10,311 nt of DNA from Thermoplasmata archaeon (lineage in GTDB: Archaea > Thermoplasmatota > Thermoplasmata > Lutacidiplasmatales > UBA184). The translations under genes and the position numbers were made by a program. Under the pieces are notes generated by a model. The model was given only the letters and a program-made list of their open reading frames with translations. It was not told the DNA's origin and made no database searches. Location of the stretch: positions 1 to 10,311 of the forward strand of contig JASHVI010000199.1 of assembly GCA_030039525.1 (NCBI GenBank), read 5' to 3'. Of this stretch, positions 5,316-10,311 are shown in pieces (position 1 is the first letter of the stretch; each line of letters opens with the position of its first letter).

Positions 5316-6124
5316 TGCGGGACTGCCCGCCGATCTGCCCGTACCTCGCCCCGCCGCGAGAGAGCCCGCTGGACTTCCCGATCGGCCAGGTGCGGCGGGT
5401 CGCGCCGGGGGACGACGCCTCGCGGGAGGAGATCGACGAGACGAAGCGCAACGTGATCAAGCTCCTCGCGGTCGCGGGGGCGGTCGGCGCCGGCGCGGGC
5501 GGCCTCGTCGCCGGCTCCCTCCAGTACGCGCAGCCTCCCGTCGTCGGGATCTCGAGCTTCCCGAAGACGGCGCTCGTGGACCTCGACGGGAGCCCGCTCA
5601 CCGCCTCGAAGGTGATGAGCGAGTACAACGTCACGACCTCGGAGCTCCTCATCTTCTACTACCCGCTCCGCAACGAGCCGAACTTCCTCCTCAACCTGGC
5701 CCCGCCGGCCGGCGGGTCGGGGGGCGCGACGAACGTCGTCGGCGGCATCGGCCCCCAGGGGTCGATCGTCGCCTTCTCCGCGATCTGCCAGCACCTCGGC
5801 TGCCCCGCCCCGGCGATCTCGTACTACCCGCCCGGGACCTGCTCGAAGAGCTTCGGCTCGAAGAACTTCTACATCCACTGCAGCTGCCACGGCTCGACCT
5901 ACGACGTCACGAACGGCGCGGCGAACCTGACCGGCCCGGCCGTCCTGCCCCTGCCCCAGGTGACGCTCTACTGGGACCAGTCGGACGACTCGATCTCCGC
6001 GATCGGCGAGACCGGCCCCCCGGTGAACGGGCACTTCAGCACCTTGACCGGGGACTACAGCATCGGCAACACGTCGCAGCTGACGCGCGAGACCCCGGTC
6101 ATCGCCTGCTTCTTCCCATCGTAG
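5315..6124 (+). CDS. Rieske [2Fe-2S] iron-sulfur protein of a cytochrome bc-type complex
   Basis: This 269-aa protein holds the Rieske cluster that takes electrons from quinol. The ligands are Cys158 and His160 in C-x-H-LG-C and Cys189 and His192 in CSCHGS, with Cys163 and Cys191 forming the usual disulfide. A membrane anchor lies at about 47-71. It is preceded by TKRNVIK (43-49), a KR variant of the twin-arginine motif, so Tat export after cluster insertion is likely, in line with the adjacent tat genes. Odd points are a 42-residue N-terminal extension with two Cys (C4, C8) and an insert of about 20 residues between the cluster loops with Cys176. The ATG at 5315 is chosen; a TTG one codon earlier (5312) is 8 nt from GGGAGG (5298-5303) and is also possible. 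Cytochrome b follows 13 nt later. Confidence 0.92.
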   Translation: MRDCPPICPYLAPPRESPLDFPIGQVRRVAPGDDASREEIDETKRNVIKLLAVAGAVGAGAGGLVAGSLQYAQPPVVGISSFPKTALVDLDGSPLTASKVMSEYNVTTSELLIFYYPLRNEPNFLLNLAPPAGGSGGATNVVGGIGPQGSIVAFSAICQHLGCPAPAISYYPPGTCSKSFGSKNFYIHCSCHGSTYDVTNGAANLTGPAVLPLPQVTLYWDQSDDSISAIGETGPPVNGHFSTLTGDYSIGNTSQLTRETPVIACFFPS

Positions 6125-6137
6125 GGGGCGGAGGTCG

Positions 6138-7487
6138 ATGGGGTTCGAGCGCTGGTTCAACCGGACCCTCAACAGGCTCTGGGGGTTCATCGAGGACCGG
6201 ACGGGGATGCCCAAGTGGGCGCTCCGCCCGCAGCCCGAGTTCACGTTCAAGCCGTCGTACTGGACGGGAGCGTTCGTCGTCAACGCGTTCCTCTACCAGG
6301 TCGTCTCGGGCCTCCTACTGCTCCTGTACTACCAGCCGAGCACGAACCCGACGTACACCGCCTGCGGCCAGGCCGTCGGCCAGCTGAGCACCGCCCCGGC
6401 CGCCTGGTGCTCGACCTTCTACATCGTGAACTCGGTGCCGATGGGCTCGTTACTGCTCTCGACCCATCTCTACGGCGCCTACGCGATGATCTTCCTCGCG
6501 TTCGTCCACTTCTTCCGGGGCTACTACCTCGGCGTCTACAAGGCGCCGCGCGAGTTCTCCTGGATGGTCGGCACCCTGCTCCTCCTCGCGACGCTCGGCA
6601 TGGGGTTCACCGGCTACGTCCTCCCGTACACCCAGATCGCGTACAACGCGACGAACGTCGGCCTCGTCCTCGCGCTCCGGCTCCCGACCTTCGGCCCGCT
6701 CCTCGGGCCGTTCATCCTCGCCGACGGGACCTCGCAGGGGCTGTTATCGCGGATGTTCGCCGCGCACGTCGTCCTCATCCCGCTCGCCCTCGGGGCGCTC
6801 CTCTACGCCCACATCGCGCTGTTCGAGTCCCACGGGATCGCCCCCCCGGCGACCTCGGACCCGCTGCAGCGCCGGCGGTTCACCGAGAAGGAGGACGAGA
6901 AGGCCGTCCCGTTCATGCCGACGATCTTCTTCTACATCACGAAGTGGGCCCTCGCCTACATCGGGCTCCTCATCGGCATCGCGGCGCTCTGGCCCTGGAA
7001 CCTGCCGACCTACGTCGGCAACGTCGCGGTGACCCCGGGGGTGACGGAGCCGGACTGGTACTTCCTCTGGCTGTTCAAGGTCGTCGACTTCTACGGGGTC
7101 ACCCCGGTCATCGCCGTCGGGCTCACGACGGTGATCATCCTCTACGTCCTCTTCCTCCCCTTCCTCGACCGGTCGAAGCGGACCCACCCGAGGGACCGGC
7201 CCATCGTCCTGTTCCTCGGCAACTCGCTGATGGGCTTCTTCATCCTGACGACGGTCTGGGGCGGCCTCACGCCCGGGCAGCAGATCCTCCCGCCCGAGGT
7301 CGCCGAACGGATCGTTCCGATCTTCGCGCTCAACGCGGCGGTCGTCGGGTTGTTCTACTGGCGCTACCAGAAGTCGTACCGCGCCCGGCTCGCCGCGGCG
7401 GGGAAGACCCCGACGCTCCCCGGGGCGTACCCGACGCCCGCCACCGCGACCCCGTCCGCCTCCGCCTCGGAGGTCTCGCATGGCTAG
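6138..7487 (+). CDS. Cytochrome b of a bc-type quinol-oxidising complex (full length)
   Basis: This 449-aa protein has about eight membrane helices (near 41-65, 103-127, 140-162, 203-227, 262-285, 316-340, 355-377, 392-409), so the cytochrome b6-like and subunit IV-like halves are in one chain. The two heme pairs are His110/His124 (H-x13-H) and His210/His225 (H-x14-H); the second spacing is the one found in b6-type proteins. The quinol-site motif is PDWY at 305-308, where PEWY is common in ubiquinone users. The loop after the first helix has Cys76 and Cys91, perhaps a disulfide on the outside. The C-terminus (420-449) is Ala/Thr/Pro-rich. GGAGGT at 6130-6135 precedes the ATG. With the Rieske protein upstream it forms the core of the complex; no cytochrome c1 gene is seen. 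The next gene starts inside its last codons. Confidence 0.93.
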   Translation: MGFERWFNRTLNRLWGFIEDRTGMPKWALRPQPEFTFKPSYWTGAFVVNAFLYQVVSGLLLLLYYQPSTNPTYTACGQAVGQLSTAPAAWCSTFYIVNSVPMGSLLLSTHLYGAYAMIFLAFVHFFRGYYLGVYKAPREFSWMVGTLLLLATLGMGFTGYVLPYTQIAYNATNVGLVLALRLPTFGPLLGPFILADGTSQGLLSRMFAAHVVLIPLALGALLYAHIALFESHGIAPPATSDPLQRRRFTEKEDEKAVPFMPTIFFYITKWALAYIGLLIGIAALWPWNLPTYVGNVAVTPGVTEPDWYFLWLFKVVDFYGVTPVIAVGLTTVIILYVLFLPFLDRSKRTHPRDRPIVLFLGNSLMGFFILTTVWGGLTPGQQILPPEVAERIVPIFALNAAVVGLFYWRYQKSYRARLAAAGKTPTLPGAYPTPATATPSASASEVSHG

Positions 7488-7746
7488 CCCGACGCAGCCC
7501 ACTTACCGGACCGGCTGGCTCTGGACCGTCCTCACGGTGCTCCTCGTCCTCGGCGTGGTCGCCTCGGGCCTCGTCGTCTACGGCCTGACCGACCTCCTGC
7601 CCGGTCGGGACTGGGTCGGGGCGGCGGCGGCCGTGCTCCTCGGCGCCTTCGTGGCCCTGCTCGCCTTCCTCCTCCTCGCCGGGATCCTCTACCGGATCGA
7701 CCGGCTCCGCGGCACGCCCCACCGGGTGGTGAGGATGTTTGAGTGA
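7480..7746 (+). CDS. Small two-helix membrane protein of unknown function
   Basis: I do not recognise this 88-aa protein. It has two hydrophobic helices (about 12-34 and 45-71) joined by a short loop with GRD, and a basic C-terminal tail (YRIDRLRGTPHRVVR). The start is clear: a GGAGGT ribosome binding site at 7469-7474 lies five bases before the ATG, and the first eight bases (ATGGCTAG) contain the cytochrome b stop. Its position between cytochrome b and oxidase subunit I, with overlaps at both ends, suggests a small subunit of the bc complex, of the oxidase, or of a supercomplex joining them. No metal or heme ligand pattern stands out. Confidence 0.65.
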   Translation: MASPTQPTYRTGWLWTVLTVLLVLGVVASGLVVYGLTDLLPGRDWVGAAAAVLLGAFVALLAFLLLAGILYRIDRLRGTPHRVVRMFE

Positions 7747-8116
7747 GCTGGGCGCGCCGGACTGGACCGTCGTGGTCGCGGCCCGGACCCGGGTCCTCCA
7801 GCTCTACGGCGCGGTGCTCGCCCTCTGCCTCGTCGGCATCGGCGCGCTCGCGTACTACGCCTACCGGCTCGGCCCGCTCGTCGGACCGGGCGTGGAGAGC
7901 TCCTTCGGGTTCGCGGTCGCGATCATGTTCCTGCTCGCGGCGCTCGGCGTCCACACCGCCGAGGCGACCTACCGGCTCTGGCCGCTCGGCCGCCGGTTCC
8001 ACCCGAGCGCGCCGAGGGCCGTCAACGACGCGATCATCGCCTCGTTCCTGAAGGTCCTGATCGTCGTCATCGCGGTCGGCGCGCTCGCCTACCTGATCGC
8101 CGGGGTCCTGATGTGA
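7739..8116 (+). CDS. Three-helix membrane protein of unknown function in the oxidase operon
   Basis: This 125-aa protein is not one I recognise. It has a hydrophilic N-terminus (about 1-18) and three likely membrane helices (about 19-42, 56-78 and 99-123), the last running to the C-terminus. A loop after the second helix is basic (YRLWPLGRRFHP). The start is a TTG at 7739, overlapping the previous stop by 8 nt (TTGAGTGA), with GGTGAGG just upstream; no in-frame ATG lies near it. Subunit I begins 13 nt after the stop. It may be a small oxidase or bc-complex subunit. Five-to-seven-helix subunit III is too long to match, though a reduced subunit III/IV-like role cannot be excluded. Confidence 0.65.
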   Translation: MSELGAPDWTVVVAARTRVLQLYGAVLALCLVGIGALAYYAYRLGPLVGPGVESSFGFAVAIMFLLAALGVHTAEATYRLWPLGRRFHPSAPRAVNDAIIASFLKVLIVVIAVGALAYLIAGVLM

Positions 8117-8129
8117 CGGGCGAGGGAAC

Positions 8130-9851
8130 ATGACCGAACTGATCGCGCCGGGTCTGGTGCAGCCGCTCGTCGAAGTCCTGCTCGTCCTGGGCCTCGCGGC
8201 CTTCGCGCTGGGGGTGCTGACCTACCGGGGCTCGTGGTTCGTGAAGAAGGCCCGGCTCTACCTGTTCACGACCGACCACAAGAAGATCGGCCTGATGTAC
8301 ATCGTCACGGGCTTCATCTTCTTCTTCATCGGCGGGTCGTACGCGATCCTGATCCGCACCGACCTGGGGTTCGTCCAGGGCCTCGGGCTCGACCCCGAGA
8401 CGACGCTCGGCATCACGCCGGACGTCTACTCGACGCTGTTCACGATGCACGGCGTCCTGATGATCTTCATGTTCGTGATGCCGGTGCTCGCCGGCTTCGG
8501 GAACCTGCTGGTCCCCTCGATGATCGGCGCGCGGGAGATGGCCCTCCCGCGGATCAACGCGATCGCCTTCTGGATGATCCCCCCGGCCGGGGTCATCCTG
8601 ATCCTCTCGAACGCCTACGCGGGCTGGACCGGCTACGTCCCGCTCTCCGAGCAGGCCTTCGGCCCGAACCCCCACGGCATCGACCTCTGGATCCTCGGCC
8701 TGCACATCCTCTCGGCCTCGTCGATGATGGGGGCCGCCAACTTCCTCGTCACGATCATCAAGCACCGGGCCCCCGGCGTGGAGTTCTGGAATCTCCCGCT
8801 CTTCGTCTGGTCGATCCTGATCAACTCCGTCCTCCTCCTCTTCGCGCTCCCCTCCCTCACCATCGCGCTCACCTTCGTGCTGGCGGACCGGAACTTCGGG
8901 ACGCACATCCTGGCGGCCTCCAACGGGACGCCGCTCGGGGGCGCGTTACTGTACCAGAACCTCTTCTGGTTCTTCGCGCATCCCGAGGTCTACATCCTCG
9001 TGTTACCGGCCTTCGGCATCATCTCCACGGTCCTGCCGAAGCTGGCACGCAAGGACATCTTCGGCTACGGGGCGATGGCGGTGAGCCTCGGCGTCTTCGC
9101 CGTCCTCTCCTTCGCCGTCTGGCAGCACCACATGTTCGTCACCGGCGTCTCGACGAACGTACGGTTCGTGTTCATGCTGAGCACGATGGCGATCGCGGTC
9201 CCCTCGGCGGTCAAGACCTTCAACTGGCTCGCGACGCTCTGGGGCGGCCGCATCTGGATGGCGGTCCCGATGTGGTTCTGCGCCGCCTTCATCACCGGCT
9301 TCGTGATCGGGGGCCTCTCCGGCCTCTTCCTCGCCTCGATCCCGATCGACTACCTCTACCACGCGACGTACTTCGTCGTCGCCCACTTCCACTACGTCAT
9401 CCTCGGCGGGACGGTGATGGCGCTCTTCGCCGGGATCTACTTCTACTACCCGGTGCTCGTGCGTCGTTGGTACAACCAGCGGCTCGCCCAGATCCACTTC
9501 GTGCTGACGTACATCGGCACGAACGTCCTCCTGTTCCCGATGTTCATCCTCGGCGCCGAGGGGATGCCGCGGAGGGTCTACGAGTACCTCCCGACGGCGA
9601 ACTTCCAGTTCTGGAACTTCGTCTCCTCGATCGGCGCGGCGATCTTCGGGATCGCCCAGCTCTTCTTCGTGTTCAACATGGTGCACAGCTACTTCAAAGG
9701 CGAGCCGGTCACGACGGACGATCCCTGGGGCGAGCCGCTCCCGTCGAAGATGACGGGGCCGGTCCCGACCCCCGCGCCGCTGCCCTCCCGGAGCCCCGTG
9801 CCGGCCGTCTCGGCCGCGCCGACGGTCCCGGGCCCGGGCCTGCTGCACTAG
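8130..9851 (+). CDS. coxA: Heme-copper oxidase subunit I, A1-type
   Basis: This 573-aa catalytic subunit reduces O2 to water and pumps protons. Ligands seen: His107 (TMHGVLMIF) and His421 for heme a, His419 for heme a3, and His284, His333 and His334 for CuB. Tyr288 in HPEVY is the residue cross-linked to His284. Glu286 marks the A1 type with a D-channel glutamate. Ser299, Ser359 (Thr in Paracoccus) and Lys362 line the K-channel. At the D-channel entrance, Glu136 stands where Asp is usual (GAREMALPRIN), while Asn143 is kept. An extra N-terminal helix (about 11-31) precedes the usual TTDHKKIG start of the core, and the tail after 530 is Pro-rich. Subunit II is in a separate leftward pair of genes at 741-1440. 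No subunit III is recognised. A GAGGG (8122-8126) precedes the ATG. Confidence 0.96.
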   Translation: MTELIAPGLVQPLVEVLLVLGLAAFALGVLTYRGSWFVKKARLYLFTTDHKKIGLMYIVTGFIFFFIGGSYAILIRTDLGFVQGLGLDPETTLGITPDVYSTLFTMHGVLMIFMFVMPVLAGFGNLLVPSMIGAREMALPRINAIAFWMIPPAGVILILSNAYAGWTGYVPLSEQAFGPNPHGIDLWILGLHILSASSMMGAANFLVTIIKHRAPGVEFWNLPLFVWSILINSVLLLFALPSLTIALTFVLADRNFGTHILAASNGTPLGGALLYQNLFWFFAHPEVYILVLPAFGIISTVLPKLARKDIFGYGAMAVSLGVFAVLSFAVWQHHMFVTGVSTNVRFVFMLSTMAIAVPSAVKTFNWLATLWGGRIWMAVPMWFCAAFITGFVIGGLSGLFLASIPIDYLYHATYFVVAHFHYVILGGTVMALFAGIYFYYPVLVRRWYNQRLAQIHFVLTYIGTNVLLFPMFILGAEGMPRRVYEYLPTANFQFWNFVSSIGAAIFGIAQLFFVFNMVHSYFKGEPVTTDDPWGEPLPSKMTGPVPTPAPLPSRSPVPAVSAAPTVPGPGLLH

Positions 9852-9861
9852 GGAGGGAGCG

Positions 9862-10311
9862 ATGAACGGACACACCCTCTTCCGGTACACCGCTCTCGGC
9901 GCCTTCTTCCTCACGTACGTCACGATCCTGCTCGGCGGGAACGTGATGGCCTCGGGCTCGGGGCTCGGCTGCTCGACGTGGCCGAGCTGCAACGGGAGCT
10001 TCCTCCCGCCGCTCGTGGGGGCCTCCGGGATCGAGTGGTCGCACCGCCTCGCCGCTGGCTTCCTCTCGATCGCGGTCTTCTTCCTCGCCGCGGTCGCGTA
10101 CCGCTACGAGGCGGCGCGCCCGGTCCTCCGGAGGCTCTCGTACTCGGCGGCGGTGCTGGTGGTCGCGCAGGCGCTCCTCGGCGGCCTGGTCGTCGAGTCG
10201 GACCTCGCCGTCGGCATCGTCCTCCTCCACTTCTTCCTCGCGACCGTCCTCTTCGGCCTCCTCCTCCTCCTCGCGGCGCTCGCGAACCTGCGCGACGTCC
10301 CGCGCCGCTGG
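9862..10311 (+). CDS. ctaA: Heme A synthase CtaA/COX15-like (3' end outside window)
   Basis: The frame is open for 150 codons to the window edge. CtaA converts heme O to heme A by oxidising a methyl group, supplying the oxidase encoded just upstream. Four helices are visible (about 8-29, 60-80, 92-111, 117-141). GLGCSTWPSCNG at 34-45 holds the Cys pair (C37, C43) of the outer loop; Glu58 and His61 form the E-x2-H of the active site and His123 is the second heme ligand. This completes one four-helix half. Some archaeal CtaA proteins are only one half long and work as oligomers, so the stop may come soon after the window, but a full-length protein cannot be excluded. GGAGGG at 9852-9857 precedes the ATG, 10 nt after the coxA stop, so it is probably cotranscribed. 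Confidence 0.9.
   Translation, partial: MNGHTLFRYTALGAFFLTYVTILLGGNVMASGSGLGCSTWPSCNGSFLPPLVGASGIEWSHRLAAGFLSIAVFFLAAVAYRYEAARPVLRRLSYSAAVLVVAQALLGGLVVESDLAVGIVLLHFFLATVLFGLLLLLAALANLRDVPRRW

Noticed and set aside
7739..8116. The three-helix 125-aa protein as oxidase subunit III.
   Set aside because: It is far shorter than subunit III, has too few helices and shows no recognisable subunit III motif.
8234..9865. Long plus-strand reading frame (543 aa) inside coxA in another frame.
   Set aside because: It is an Arg/Pro/His-rich shadow; the coxA frame contains every oxidase ligand.
1..10311. Mobile elements, tRNA or rRNA genes.
   Set aside because: No transposase, integrase, terminal inverted repeat, tRNA-like cloverleaf or rRNA-like stretch was noticed; the region reads as a stable core respiratory locus.

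Overview
The window is a high-GC (roughly two-thirds G+C by eye) stretch of an aerobic archaeal chromosome built around a respiratory chain. Archaeal signs are an AbrB/SpoVT-PhoU fusion regulator of the archaeal type, a sulfocyanin/rusticyanin-like blue copper protein, a heme A synthase that looks half-size, TATA-like promoter elements and no clear bacterial -35/-10 promoters. A high-GC member of the Thermoplasmatota or a related aerobic, possibly acid-tolerant lineage is my best guess, but only an inference; there is no rRNA or other marker gene here.

Left part (1-2273). The 3' part of a membrane polyferredoxin gene (NapH/CcoG-like, cut by the window edge) runs rightward and ends in an 8-nt convergent overlap with a leftward pair. 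That pair encodes cytochrome oxidase subunit II in two pieces: a small protein carrying the first membrane helix, and a second protein carrying the second helix plus the complete CuA domain. A divergent promoter region with palindromes separates it from a rightward, membrane-anchored blue copper protein.

Middle part (2274-3886). Three copies of a 23-nt palindromic repeat, about 60 bp apart, lie before a PhoU-like regulator with an AbrB DNA-binding domain. A second palindrome-rich intergenic region precedes tatA. A 10-bp perfect hairpin follows tatA.

Right part (3887-10311). A tightly packed rightward cluster, with gaps of 13 nt or less and several start/stop overlaps, reads: tatC, a TatA/B-like protein, a 61-aa membrane protein, a Rieske protein, a full-length cytochrome b, 88-aa and 125-aa membrane proteins, cytochrome oxidase subunit I, and heme A synthase (cut by the window end).

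Working together: the Rieske protein and cytochrome b would form a quinol-oxidising bc-type complex. The A1-type heme-copper oxidase reduces O2, CtaA makes its heme A, and the Tat translocase plausibly exports the folded Rieske protein, which carries a KR variant of the twin-arginine motif. No cytochrome c or c1 is visible, so the blue copper protein is the natural candidate for carrying electrons from the Rieske-cytochrome b complex to CuA. The most notable points are the split subunit II, the triple palindromic repeat before the PhoU-like gene, the second TatA/B-like protein, and three unrecognised small membrane proteins embedded in the respiratory operon.
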